NCBI GenBank assembly: GCA_017311185.1 | Contig: JAESUZ010005167.1 | Coordinates: forward strand, 186,001 to 250,000 | Direction of reading: 5' to 3' | From: Proteles cristata cristata | Taxonomy: Eukaryota; Chordata; Mammalia; Carnivora; Hyaenidae | Length of the DNA stretch: 64,000 nucleotides | Shown: positions 22,270 to 33,340 of the stretch, piece after piece | How the letters are laid out: each line of letters begins with the position of its first letter | How positions within the stretch are numbered: the stretch's first letter is position 1 | Notes under the pieces: model-generated | Databases searched by the model: none | What the model was told of the DNA's origin: nothing | Seen by the model: only the letters and a program-made list of their open reading frames with translations | Translations under genes and position numbers: made by a program

Positions 22270-23165
22270 CTTGAGTTTTTAAATTAATATTCCAGTTAGT
22301 TAATATGCATTGTAATATTAGTTGCAGATGTATGATAAAGCAATTCATCATTTATTTACAACAGGTTCTCCTCACAACAAGGGACCTCCTTAATCTCCAT
22401 CATCTATTTCACCCATTACCGCCCCCCCCAACAAGAAAGGGACTCTTAACTATCGAGAACTAACTGATGGTTACCAGAAAGGAGCTAGCCTTCAGAGTTG
22501 AAGGTACCGGTGTGAGTTTGGTTTCCTGACTGCAGAGGACTCATCGGGAACAGGTTGTACTCCAATATCTCCACATGGGTGCAGTAGAGACCCGTGAAGA
22601 TGAGGCCCCTGGAGGCCCCTGGAGGCCCCTGAGGACGTTCATGCAAACCAACAGAAGACTTGCAGTGTGAGGGGCAGAGTGGGCGCCAAAGAATAAATGC
22701 TATCTCAGCAATCAAAGGCGCTCTCAGCCTGGGCACCACAAACTGGCTCTGAGAACTCAGATCAGAAGTAAACTCTCCCTTAATTTTAGTTACCTTCAAT
22801 TACCCTGCAGGCGGCCACCAGAGCCACTCAGCCACAGGAAGGGTAGAGGAGAGGAGCAGGAAGGTGGGGTTTGTTCAGAAAAACAGAGGTGTTTATAGAA
22901 ACGAAGATCCGGCTTTTTGATGCAGTCATGGTTGTTATCAGAGAGGCTGATAGCGTCTCAGCCATATTTTGATGTTACTGTCTCCGCACAGGGTTTCCAG
23001 GACTCCTGAGTCACAGGGAGAGAATATAGAGAACTCCCTAGACCAGACGTGACTAGTGTCTGCCTAGTGTTCATTGTCCAAGACCTGGAATTCAGTGGCC
23101 TTATTCTGACTGTAAGAGAGGCTTCAAAATGAGAAGAGAAGTGTGCATGGAATCTTCAGAGAAAT
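22270..23165. other. Non-coding stretch with small GGCCCCTGGA repeat
   Basis: A 10-bp unit (GAGGCCCCTG) is repeated about three times near 22603-22632. The minus-strand open frame at 22485-22799 spans it. I recognise no domain, so it is not called a gene. Confidence 0.45.
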
Positions 23166-23330
23166 TCACTCTGTACCTTAGACCCATTGTTACAGATGAG
23201 CAAACTAAGGCACAAGGGGATAGGAAAGCTGCTCAATGTCACAGAGCCGGTAACGGGTAAAAGCGGGACCAAACCCCAGGCTGCCTGGCCCCGGAGTCAG
23301 TCTTCTTGACCACAACACCAGTGTTGCAAT
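23165..23330 (-). mobile_element. MIR SINE, minus
   Basis: CATTGTTACAGATGAGCAAA, CTCAATGTCACAGAGCCGGT and AAACCCCAGGCTGCCTGG follow antisense MIR order. Confidence 0.75.
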
Positions 23331-24089
23331 TCCATGCAGGAGATCCACTGACAGCCACAGTGTGTATTGTGGACTTTTCCTCATGTCCCCACCATCTTCC
23401 CAAAAGTGACTGCATCACTTCTTGAATATCAAGGTCTTTTATGCTTTGATACTTTGGCTGCTTAATCATTAATCTCTTCCCAGTCAACTATCACAGCCTC
23501 CTCATTCACTCTTGTCCCTAAAAGAGCCTGTCTGGAGCTGAAAATTCATCATGAGTGAATTGTCCAGGAGGACAACTCACCTTTCAGAAGCCAGGCTTGC
23601 CCGTCAGCCCTGGCAGGGATATTCTGGGCGTCTCCAGCAATCTTTGTGGTGACTTCAAGCAGAGGTAATTTTGTCCTTGGTTCATTGGAAGGTGGGAGGG
23701 AAAAGGGTCTGGGAGTGTTGGGTCAGTGTCCTGGAGACCCCCATCCCCCTACAACACCACAAAAATGTCTCTAGTTGAAAACAGTACAAGCCACGTTATG
23801 CAGCAGTCTGGGTTTATTCAGTGCAGCATCAACATCAACCCAGGCATCTACATGCCTGAGCCAATCGCTGTACAAACTTTACCAGGTGCAGTCCTTTTGA
23901 AGGACAAATCTGATTAACAACCCCACGCCTCTGTTTTCCAGAAGAGAACATCAAGTGTTAGAAGACACAAATGACTTCTCCATTTTGTAAGTGATTGAGT
24001 CAACATTTAAGCCCAAGGCCTTGGGATTCTAAAGTCCCTGCATTTTGCTACTATGCCAAACTATTTCTCTCCAAATCCCAAATTAATAA
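23331..24089. other. Unique non-coding stretch
   Basis: Open frame 23726-23917 (plus) has no match I recognise and no splice context. No regulatory element can be named. Confidence 0.4.
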
Positions 24090-24350
24090 GAGCAGCCACC
24101 ATTGATTATGCCAAGCACTGTGCTACATGCTCATCATAAATTATTCCATCTAATCCTAACAAAGGGAACAAAGACAAGACAACCAGAAGAGACAGGTGTC
24201 CTTATTATCATTCCCATTTTGCACATAAGGAAACAAGGGTAGATAAAGGAGGTCAGTGAAAGTCAAAGAGGTAGATGGTAGGTGGCAGATTGGAGACTTT
24301 AACTCAGACCTTTCTGCTTCCATAGCACAGGCTTTAATTCTGAGCCTACA
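24090..24350 (-). mobile_element. MIR SINE, minus
   Basis: CCAAGCACTGTGCTACATGC, CCCATTTTGCACATAAGGAA and AACTCAGACCTTTCTGCTTC occur in antisense MIR order. Confidence 0.8.
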
Positions 24351-24781
24351 CTGTCACTGGGCTGTCACTTAAATGTGAACATTGGAGGTACACGTTCTGG
24401 GAAAGAGAGCAGGTTAGCCACAGAGAACTAGTGAGTGTTCTCCATTTGACTTTATTTATTTATTACACCTCAGGTCAACATCCCACAAGAACTGGGATGA
24501 TGTTGTATAGTTTGTTTATCCAACTGATTATCTCTCCATAGAGGTCTGTGACTGTGTTTTGCCCTTTTCTTTCTGATCACCTCCTCCTACTTCTAAACCA
24601 TCCAACTCTTGCCAAATTCTCCGCCCCAAGGGGTGGGAAGTTCTTTTGTGTATATAGTTCTGGGGACTTTTCTGATCAGAGAGAACTGAATATGCCAAGT
24701 TCCCATTTCTCTACCCAACCAAGACCAAGCCCAGTTCTTGCCTAGAGTATACCAGGTAAGACAGGTGAGTGACAGCTTCTT

Positions 24782-24832
<51 letters not shown>

Positions 24833-25214
24833 CCTCCCAATTTCAAGTTCTGACTGTGTCACTTATAGGTTGGCTGACTTTGGGCAAGGCTCTTAACTCT
24901 TTTGGCACTTCATTACCTTAATTGTAAGAGGTGAATGGTGATATGGAATGAAAAGGAGAAAGGGGAATATACATGTGATATGCCAAGTGCAGTAGCCAGC
25001 ATAGAGGGTGATCTGTTTCATCTTAGGCAGCTCTGAATGTGATGCGCTGTGGAGGAGGGTACAGAGAGAAGTAAGAATGACCCAGAAAGCGAACTCTTGA
25101 AAGAAAACTCCACTATGCAGAAGTTAGTTCATATTATATAAAGGGAATGTTTTCCATTAAAAAATATTTTTAGTAGCTAATTGAGGGAGTTGACTTCAGA
25201 ATTTGCTGGGATTT
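24351..25214. other. Unique non-coding stretch with GT microsatellite
   Basis: The only distinctive feature is the (GT)n run listed separately. No exon was recognised. Confidence 0.4.
24783..24830 (+). repeat. (GT)n microsatellite
   Basis: About 23 nearly uninterrupted GT units; likely length-polymorphic. Confidence 0.97.
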
Positions 25215-25640
25215 AGAGAGCACTTCAATATTTATTGAGCCCTTATTGTATATTAGACACAATGCTTTGCAACATAATTTATACAGATTATCTCACCAAT
25301 CCTTGCAGGAAGCCCCATGGTAGATATTACTAGTGAGCTCTTAAAATTTTATTTTTATTATTTAATTATTTTTTAATGTTTATTTTTGAGAGAGTGTAAG
25401 TGGGGGAGGGACAGAGAGAGAGAGGGACAGAGGATGTGAAGCAGCCTGACAGCAGAACTCGATGTGAGTCTCAAACTCATGAACCTTGAAGTCCTGACGT
25501 GAGCTGAAGTCCAGCCCTCAACTGACTGAGGCTCCCAGGTGCCCCACTAGTGTACTCTTAATTCCAGAGACATAAAAACAGTGGCCAAGGGTACTCAGCT
25601 GGTGGGATAAAGAATGAAACTTGGCTCTGTAACCCCAAGT
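25215..25640 (-). mobile_element. MIR SINE, minus, split by a SINE
   Basis: The left half has TTATTGAGCCCTTATTGTAT and ACAGATTATCTCACCAATCC. The right half has CAGTGGCCAAGGGTACTCAG. The carnivore SINE at 25350-25545 interrupts it. Confidence 0.78.
25350..25545 (-). mobile_element. tRNA-derived SINE (CAN/SINEC), minus, inside MIR
   Basis: The antisense head ACTGAGGCTCCCAGGTGCCCC (eroded) ends at 25545. Flanks ACTAGTGAGCTCTTAA (25329-25344) and ACTAGTGTACTCTTAA (25546-25561) are a target-site duplicate. Confidence 0.92.
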
Positions 25641-25914
25641 ATCGAGTGCCACACTCTGTTGCCTCATAAAATAGCTTTTTCAGTCCACAGCCTTGTGAAA
25701 TCAACTCTGTTGCTGGAACTCTTCAAGGCACTGTGTACGTGGGCAAATATGGTGAGCTTAGCCACGTCTCAAAGCCACAACTCCATAGTGACTTCAAAAT
25801 ATACTTGAAAGCACTTCAAAAGGTGTTTCATTAATTTATTCATGTTCCTTCTCTTTAGACTCTAATTCCAATGATTAAGCAAGTGAGTTTCCCCAGAGAG
25901 AGTGACAACTAATA
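25641..25914. other. Unique non-coding stretch
   Basis: No exon, RNA or repeat was recognised. Confidence 0.4.
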
Positions 25915-26120
25915 ATAAGCTCCTGTTTCTGGAGCTCTCATCTGCACTGAGTCCTGCCTAACTGCTTTCGGTGGGATGTCATCATTTATCACCACACCTG
26001 TAGGAAACAGGTGCTGCCAGTATTTCCATACTTTAGACAGAGGTTAAGAAAATTGCCCAGTTACCTAGGTGATGAGTGAACGTGCTGGAATGTGAAGTTC
26101 TGATGTTTGACTCCTAAGGA
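25915..26120 (-). mobile_element. MIR-like SINE, minus (diverged)
   Basis: CTCTCATCTGCACTGAGTCC, CATTTATCACCACACCTGTA and GAAAATTGCCCAGTTACCTA follow antisense MIR order loosely. Confidence 0.55.
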
Positions 26121-26201
26121 CACACTCTCAGCTACCACAGTCCTCAGCTGGGCACTGTGTTTGGTCTTCCCATGTGGAGATTAATTAGAATTGCAAACAC
26201 A

Positions 26202-26310
26202 TTTTTTTTTCAAATAGTTTATTGTCAAGTTGGTTTCCATATAACACCCAGTGTTCATCCCCACAAGTGCCCCTCTCCTTGCCTGTCCCCCCTCCCCCCC
26301 TCATTTCTAA
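26202..26310 (-). mobile_element. L1 3' UTR fragment, minus
   Basis: After a TTTTTTTT run comes AGTTTATTGTCAAGTTGGTT and ATAACACCCAGTGTTCATCC, the antisense 3' UTR shared with the L1 copies at 28165 and 39985. The copy is heavily 5'-truncated. Confidence 0.9.
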
Positions 26311-26339
26311 GGTGATGCCAAAGTCATTTCTTATTTGAT

Positions 26340-26735
26340 TACAAGAGGTGTATTCGTTTGCTACGAAATACCACAACAAAGTACCACAGACTGTAGGGGC
26401 TCCAACACTGAAATGTCTTTTCTCATAGTTCTGGAGGTGAGAAGCATGAGATGACGCTGTCAGCAGTGTTGGTTTCTCCTGAAGCCTCAGTCCTTGACTT
26501 GTGGATACCTTTTATCACATGTGCATGTCATTTCCCCCCTATGCGGGTCTGTGTCCTAACCTCCTCTTCTTGTAAGGACACCAGTCATATTGGATTTGGG
26601 TCCATCTACTGGCCTCATTTTAACCTAATCACCTCTGTAAAGATTCTATCTCCAGAGTCACATTCTGAGGTACTGGGGGTTTAGAACTTCAAAATATGAA
26701 TTTTGAGGGGATGCAATCCAGCTCTTAATAAAGGC
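26340..26735. mobile_element. Ancient interspersed repeat, family unassigned
   Basis: The text ACAACAAAGTACCACAGACT, TCTCATAGTTCTGGAGGTGA, AAGGACACCAGTCATATTGG and GTCACATTCTGAGGTACTGG recurs widely in mammalian genomes in this order. I recognise it as an old interspersed repeat but cannot name the family with confidence. Non-coding. Confidence 0.6.
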
Positions 26736-27039
26736 TTAACTAATTTCCTCATCATTTCTCTCCCTTGTGTTTTTGTCTTCAGCCACTTATTCAGGGGTTG
26801 TTTGCACTGACCTGGAGTATTTTAAGGAAGTTCTTGAGGCCATTTATATACCTGTGCATAAAAACCACAAATGAGTCTGGTATTCTGGTCTGAATCAGTT
26901 CATGTTTGTGGAGGCAGGTATGTGTTGGATGAAAGAACAGGGATGGCAGGCTTCTAGAACCATCTCATCCACTATACTTGTGTTGCACCCTTGGAGAAAT
27001 CCCTGTCCACTTGTAGATGTGGGCCTAAATCAACATTTT
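26736..27039. other. Unique non-coding stretch
   Basis: No exon or repeat was recognised. Confidence 0.4.
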
Positions 27040-28155
27040 TATAATTTATTTTTTAGATTCACATCCAAGTTAGTATATAGTACAACAATGGTTTCAGTAA
27101 TAGATTCCTTAATACCCTTTACCCATTTAGTCCATCACCTCTCTCACAACCCCTCCAGGAACCCTCTATTTCTTCTCTATATTTAGGTCTTATATTTTTT
27201 CCCTCTCCCTGTTTTTATATTATTTTTGCTTCTCTTCTCTTATGTTTATCTGCTTTTTATCTTAAAGTCATCATATAAGTGAGGTCATATGATATTTTTT
27301 TTTCTCTGACTAATTTCACTTAGGATATAAACCCCCTAGTTCCATCCACATAGTTGCAAATGGCAAGATTTCAATCTTTTTGACTGTCAAATAATACTCC
27401 ATTGTATGTGTGTGTGTGTGTACACACTCCTTTGTGTGTGTGTATATATATATTATACATATATAATATTTATATATAGTGTGTACATATACATACTCCA
27501 TTGTGTATATATTTAATGTATAATAATACTACATTGTATTGTATACATATATATGTTGTATATATGTGTGTGTATATATGTACCTATGTATGTATATGTA
27601 CATATACATATACCAAATCTTCTTTATTCATTCATCCATTGATACATATTTGGGCTTTTTCCACACTTTGGCTATTGTTGATAGTGCTGCTATACACATT
27701 ACGGTACATGTGTATAGCCCCTCGAAACAGCACATTTGTATCCCTTGGATAAATACCTAGTAGTGCAATTACTTGGTCATATGGTAGTTCTATTTTTAAT
27801 TTTTTGAGGGACCTCCATTTGTTTTCAAGAGTGGCTGTACCAGTTTGCATGGCCACCAGCAGTGCAAAAGAGATTCTCTTTCTCTGCATCCATGCCAACA
27901 TCTGCTGTTGCCTGAGTGGTTAATGTGAGCCATTCTGACAGGTGTGAGGTGGTATCTCATGGTGATTTTGATTTCTATTTCCTTGATGATGAGTGATGTT
28001 GCACATTTTTTCATGAGTCAGTTGGCCGTCTGGATGTCTTCTTTGGAGAAGTGCCTATTCATATTTAGCCCGTTTTTTCACTAGATTATTTGTTTTTTCT
28101 GTGTTGAGTTTGATAAGTTCTTTATAGATTTTTGATGCTAAACCTTTATCATTTT
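27040..28155 (-). mobile_element. Older L1 LINE 3' part, minus
   Basis: It begins with antisense 3' UTR (ACATCCAAGTTAGTATATAG) and runs into the ORF2 C-terminus on the minus strand, where [15 protein letters not shown] and [17 protein letters not shown] text is readable across 27632-28014. A TA/TG microsatellite (27405-27610) interrupts it. It belongs to an older subfamily than its neighbour at 28165. Confidence 0.9.
27405..27612. repeat. TG/TA-rich compound microsatellite
   Basis: Runs of TG, TATA and ATATGTA units fall within the old L1. The small open frames here encode only Tyr/Ile/His/Thr-rich low-complexity peptide. Confidence 0.88.
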
Positions 28156-28164
28156 TTTTCTTTC

Positions 28165-31100
28165 ATTGTTTATTGTCAAGTTGGTTTCCATATAACACCC
28201 AGTGCTCATCCCCACAAGCACCCTATTACATGCCCAACACTCTGCTTCCCCTCTCCCCCACCCCCATCAGCCCTGTTTGTTCTCTGTATTCAAGAGTCTG
28301 TCATTATTTGCCTTCCTCCCTTTCCCCAACTATTTTCCCCCTTCTCCTCCCCCATAGTCCTCTGTTAAGTTTCTCCTGATCCACTTTTAAGTGAAAACAT
28401 ATGGTATCTGTCCTTCTCTGTCTGACTTATTTCACTCAGCATAACACCCTTGACTTCCATCCATGTTGCTACAAATGGCCAGATTTTATTCTTTCTCAAT
28501 GCCATGTAGTATTCCATTGTATAGATAAACCACAAATTGATCCGTGAGTTGCATCTCCTCAGGATGTATAGTTCTAAATACATCCTTCAAACCCATCTGG
28601 TCCAATGTGTTATTCAAGTCCATTGTTTCTTTAGTGGTTTTCTGTCTAGTTGATCTATCCATTGCTGTAAGTGGAGTATTAAAGTCTCCTGCTATTAGCA
28701 CATTCTTATCCTTAAGATTGTTTGTGTTTGTGATTGTTTTATGTATTTGAGTGCTGCTGAATTCATTGCATAGACATTTTTAATTGTGAGCTCTTTCTGA
28801 TGGATAGACCCTAGAATTAATATATAATGCCCTTCCTCATCCCTTGTTACTGCCTTTACTTTAAAGTCCAGTTTGTCTGATATGTAAGTATGGCTAATCC
28901 AGTTTTCTTTTGACTTCCAGTAGCATGACAGATATTTCTCCATCTCCTTACTTTCAATCTGAAGGTGTCCTCAGGTCTAAAACGATCTCTTGTAGACAGC
29001 AAATAGATCATTTTGGGTTTTTTTAAAATCCATTCTGCTATCCTATGTCTTTTCTTTGGAACATTCAGTCCATTTACATTCAGTGTTATTATTGAAAAAT
29101 ACGGGTTTAGAGTCATTTTGTTCTTTGTAGGATTCATGCTTATAGTGATGTCTCTGGTACTTTGTGTTCCATACAACATTTCCCTCATAGAGCCCCCTAG
29201 GATTTCTTGTAGGGCTGGTTTAGTGGTGACGAATTGTTTCAATTTTTGTTCATTTGGGAAGACTTTTATCTCTCCTTCTATTCTGAATGACAAGCTTGCT
29301 GGATAGAGGATTCTTGACTGCATATTTTCTCTGTTCATCACATTGAAGATTTCCTGCCATTCCTTTTGGCCTGCCAGGTTTCAGTAGATAGGTCTGTCAC
29401 CACTCTGATAGCTCTCCCTTTGTATGTTAGGGCCCTTTTATCTCTGGCTGCTTTCAAAATTCTCTCTTTGTCCTTACATTTTTCCATTTTCACTATGATA
29501 TGTCCTGCAGAAGATCGATTCAAGTTACATCTGAGGGGAGTTCTCTGTGCCTCTTGGATTTCAATGTCTGTTTCCTTCCCCAGATTGGGGAAGTTCGCTG
29601 CTATGATTTGTTCAAGTATTCCTTCAGTGCCTTTCCCTCTCTCTTCCTCTTCTGGAAATTCTATGACAGGAATATTGTTTCATTTGATTGCATCATTCAC
29701 TTCTTGGATTCTCCTTTCATGTTCCTGGATCAGTTTATCTCTCTTTTTTTCAGCTTCCTCTTTTTCTTTTTTTTTTTTTAATTTTTAATGTTTTATTTAT
29801 CTCTAGGAGAGAGAGAGAGACAGCGTGAGCAGGGGAGGGCCAGAGAGAGGGAGTCACAGACTGAAACAGGCTCCAAGCTGTGAGCTGGCAGTCAGCACAG
29901 AGCCCGACGCGGGGCTTGAACCCACGAACGGCAAGATCATGACCTAAGCGAAAGTCGGACGCTTAACCAACTAAGCCACCCAGGCGCCCCTAGCTTCCTC
30001 TTTTTCTATAATTGTGTCTTCTAATTTACCTATTCTCCTCCCTGCCTCTTGAATCCGTGCATTGGACGCCTCCATTTTATTATGCACCTCATTTATAGCA
30101 TATTTTAATTCATCACAACTATTGTTACACTCCATAGTCTTTGTAGCAGTAGCTTCTCTGATGTCTTCCATGCATTTTTCAAGACCAGCAATTAACTTTA
30201 TGACTATTGTTCTAAATTCTTGTTCAGTTATGTTGCTTATATCTGTTTTGAGCAGTTCTTTAGCTTCACTTCTTCCTGGAATTTCTTTAGAGGAGAGTTC
30301 TTCCATTTCGTCTTTTTGGCAAGCTTTCTGTCTCTTGTTAATTTTAAAAGTTTGTTATGTTTCTGCACCTGTGAGCACAGCTATATTAAAGAAGGTTCAT
30401 CGACTGTCCAGGGCCTGTCTCTTCAGGAAGTGTTCTCTGAATGGTGTCTCTTGGTCTCTTGTTGAAACTTTGGTTATTTTGTTTCCTTACTCATAGTGGT
30501 ATTTGGGACTCTCCACTATGTGTACTTTGGCTTATTTTTTGCGGTAGTCCTGGAAAGGAAAACAGACAGACAAACACACAGGGGACAAAAGCATGCAACA
30601 AAAGCATGCAAAGGCACAGGCAAATCCAAAGCAAACCGAAAAGGAAAAAGAAAATGAAACAGAAAAACCCAAAAGCCAAAGGACAGTCTAAAAGCATAAA
30701 ACCAGAATTCCCAGCTACAAATAAAGAGCAGGGTGTACCCAGTGTTGACGAAAGAGCATATACAAAGAGAGAAATGACAGCATAGGGGAGAAAGGGAATT
30801 AGGTCTATGACCAGGCAGAGGACTAAGGTTCTTAATTCAGAAAGAGAAAGAGGAGAATATGGTAGGAAGCAAGGAGAAAGAAACTAAGATAATCTTACCC
30901 AAAGAAACTATATAGTCTGATTACTCCAGAGAGAGAAAAATAGGAAGGTAATTGTGGAGGTGTAAAATATACATCTAGAGATAGGATTAAATGTGACTGT
31001 TTAAGCAAACCAAAGACCAGAGTGCCCAGCCCAGCAGAGGGGAGGGATAAGAATGAGACAAGGGAACTGCTGGGCCGCCTCCTAGCTGGGGATCCAGCCA

Positions 31101-31556
31101 GTAAAGCAGCAGAGTAGTTTCTCCTGGTGCCATCTGGGACTGGGGCACCCAGCCCAAAGTCAGCTCCACAGCTAGAAATAGGGTCACTCTGAGAATACCC
31201 TGCAGTTAGGGATGGGATGTTAAGACCCTCTCCATCCCAGGCTGAGGTTTTTCTCTTCTCTAGAGACAGTTTTATGAGAAGTTTCAGTGGCTCTTTCTCT
31301 TCCCCTCGACTCACCGAGGCTCCCCGCTAAGGGGGTTCCCTCCCCTCCTTCTCTCCAGGTCCCAGCCCGTTTTTATCTTCCCCAGTTCTCAATCATGCAT
31401 CTATGAGGTTGTCTTCTTAGTGGACACTGTCTCTTTTCCTCCCAGACTCCTGTGGTTCAGTGTCATATGGATTCAGGCCTTCTCTGTTTGAGAGATGGGG
31501 GCGAGCAAAATGTATGGAGCCCCTTACTTCACCACCATCTTGCCTCAAAACCCCAT
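28165..31556 (-). mobile_element. L1 LINE with intact 5' end, large internal ORF2 deletion, minus
   Basis: The 3' UTR lies at 28165-28460. A short piece of the ORF2 C-terminus (28460-28537) then joins directly to the ORF2 endonuclease region (about 28540-29150). ORF1 occupies about 29190-30500, with a coiled-coil segment at 29971-30306. The 5' UTR reaches about 31556. Read on the minus strand, the 5' end begins GAGGCAAGATGGTGGTGAAG, containing the CAAGATGG YY1-type motif found at L1 promoters. About 3 kb of ORF2, including reverse transcriptase, is missing. A SINE interrupts ORF1 at 29772-29990. Confidence 0.9.
29772..29990 (-). mobile_element. tRNA-derived SINE (CAN/SINEC), minus, inside L1 ORF1
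   Basis: The antisense head AAGCCACCCAGGCGCCCC ends at 29990. The target-site duplicate AGCTTCCTCTTTTTCT is present at 29752-29767 and 29992-30007, both L1 sequence, so the SINE arrived after the L1. Confidence 0.96.
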
Positions 31557-31832
31557 AAATGAGCAATTTAAAGCCCCAAATGCACAGAGGCTTGATAGGT
31601 ACAGTAAGTGGAGAAGTAAGCAGGTGTAATAAAATAAGGCATAGTGGAAACCGTGTCAAATTGGAGAGCATTCCATTTAAGTGAAGAATACAATTTTCAG
31701 CTTCAGTCAGGTGGTGCCAGTTTGAAATAAAGACCCAATATTGCCAGACCTCCTAAATTTTCAAGAGAAACCTTCAAGACTTTTAAATGAAACCTCCCAA
31801 GGTTTAAATGTTGAGCATTTAAAGTTTCCCTC
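31557..31832. other. Short unique stretch
   Basis: No gene or clear repeat was recognised between the L1 5' end and the next SINE. Confidence 0.4.
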
Positions 31833-32095
31833 CAGGGAAGCTTTGTCACTTAAGCAACTAGCTCTTGTTTTCAGCTCTGGACATGATCTCACAGCTTGTG
31901 AGTTCAAGCCCCACGTTGGGGTCGGGCTCTGTGCTGATAGTGAGGAGCCTGCTTGGAATTCTCCCTCTCTCTCTCTCTGCTCCTTCCCCACTCAAGCTAA
32001 TTCATTCTCTCCCCCACACTCTCTTAAATGAATGAATGAATGAATGAATGAATAAACAAACAAACAAATAAATAAATAAATAAAGTTTAAAAAAA
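31833..32095 (+). mobile_element. tRNA-derived SINE, plus, with GAAT/AAAT tail
   Basis: The head is eroded, but GATCTCACAGCTTGTGAGTT, AAGCCCCACGTTGGGG and GGCTCTGTGCTGATAGTG mark the SINE body. The tail has expanded into (GAAT)n and (AAAT)n at 32026-32085. Confidence 0.85.
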
Positions 32096-33148
32096 ACTTT
32101 TAATATTTTCCTACAAAACTGAGAGACAACAAGAGTATGTTTAAGGGCCAGTCTGGGCCAGCCATTCCCTTAGGGTCTTTCTAGCCCAAAAGTGCTCTGA
32201 TAAAACAAAAGATGGTACTGTTGATTGACAGGAGCTAAAAATAAATGGGACATACTTTATTTAATTCATGTGGCTCAGGGATCCATGCAGACAAGCAAAC
32301 TTTAGGGGATGAACCTTTTCAGTATCCTCTTTTCTGAAGACAGTGATTCAATCGTGCATTTAGCCATGCCTCCCCTACTAGGGTTCTAGGGGCAGCATCA
32401 AAATTGGAGTTAGATTATTATTTGTCTAAAGTGCCTGAAAGTAAATTGAGCCAGGTTTTATTGATCTATTCTGTGGACTTTCATCATGCAGGTATTATCT
32501 GATTGCTGAAACCAAGGGGGAAGAGACTATTGTTTATAGACACAAAGTGCTTAGATAGCAAAGCTGTTTGTGAAATGGTTTCCTTCAATCAGCATTCTCA
32601 TGGATAGATAGTTCTAGCTTAAGCCAATTTTAACAATCATCAATAATAACAAGTGAACTTTCTGCTCCCATGTAAGAGGTCTTTGGTGGGATTTGGAGTG
32701 GCAAACAGTTTCATTTCATGGGTCATCTCTGATGGGTTGGTGATAGCTGCCTGGAATGTTGTCCTGGGAAAGATTCCTGCCCTGCCTGGCCAGAGCTCAG
32801 TGGGCTAGTGCAGGTGTTGTGATATTACCCTCGTCGGTCCTGAGTATGGTGCTGTATATTTGTCAATATCCTTATAGTCTCAAGTGACAGGAAACCAATC
32901 TCAGGCAGGAAAAATTATTGGCTCATGGAATCCAAGAGAAGGTATTAGCAAGAGGGGGAATGGAGATGCTGATGGGTCTTTTGTCTTCCATATTCTGGTG
33001 AACTGAAACAAAGCTATTACTCTAACAAATCTATCGCCTTCATTTTATGGAGGAAATTACTATTCCATGACCAATCTAGTGACCATATCTTCCCAAGGCA
33101 GGTGGTGACCTGAGAATTCTGTGCCTGCTTCTTGACACCTGCAACACC
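32096..33148. other. ACSM1 5' flank / first intron, unique sequence
   Basis: This should contain the intron before the first coding exon and possibly a non-coding first exon. The nearest plausible acceptor before the ATG is TTCCCAAGGCAG ending at 33101; it cannot be proved by eye. No TATA-type promoter was recognised. Confidence 0.4.
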
Positions 33149-33340
33149 ATGCAGAGGCTGATGAGGCTCCAAGTCCTCTGGGGCATCCGCCAATCCTACA
33201 ATGGCGTTCACCCTGCCCCTTGGTACCTTTGCTGCCGGTCTTTATCAAGAGCAGGAGCCCCAAGATGGAATGACCATGATAGACCTGAGGAATTTAACTT
33301 TGCAAGTGATATCCTGGACTATTGGACTCAAATGGAGCAG
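33149..33340 (+). CDS. ACSM1: ACSM1 first coding exon (transit peptide)
   Basis: It encodes residues 1-64, from [13 protein letters not shown] to DYWTQMEQ. The N-terminus is rich in Arg and lacks acidic residues for about 40 positions, as expected for mitochondrial import. APRWND and PEEFNFAS match the family start of the mature enzyme. Donor GTAAGG; phase 0. The ATG has CACC before it, a good Kozak context. Confidence 0.9.

Noticed and set aside
22485..22799. 104-codon minus-strand frame
   Set aside because: No known domain, no splice context and a small GGCCCCTGGA repeat inside; too weak to call.
24783..24830. Regular repeats as a possible CRISPR-like or satellite array
   Set aside because: Simple GT dinucleotide run; the genome is mammalian and there are no spacer units.
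27316..27752. Tyr/His/Thr-rich small open frames
   Set aside because: They come from a TG/TA microsatellite inside an old L1.
29971..30306. Coiled-coil open frame on the minus strand
   Set aside because: It is the L1 ORF1 coiled coil, interrupted by a SINE.
11144..33148. Search for ACSM5 or ACSM2 exons between PDILT and ACSM1
   Set aside because: No frame with ACSM motifs such as WWVN, TSGT or YGQ was found in this interval on either strand.
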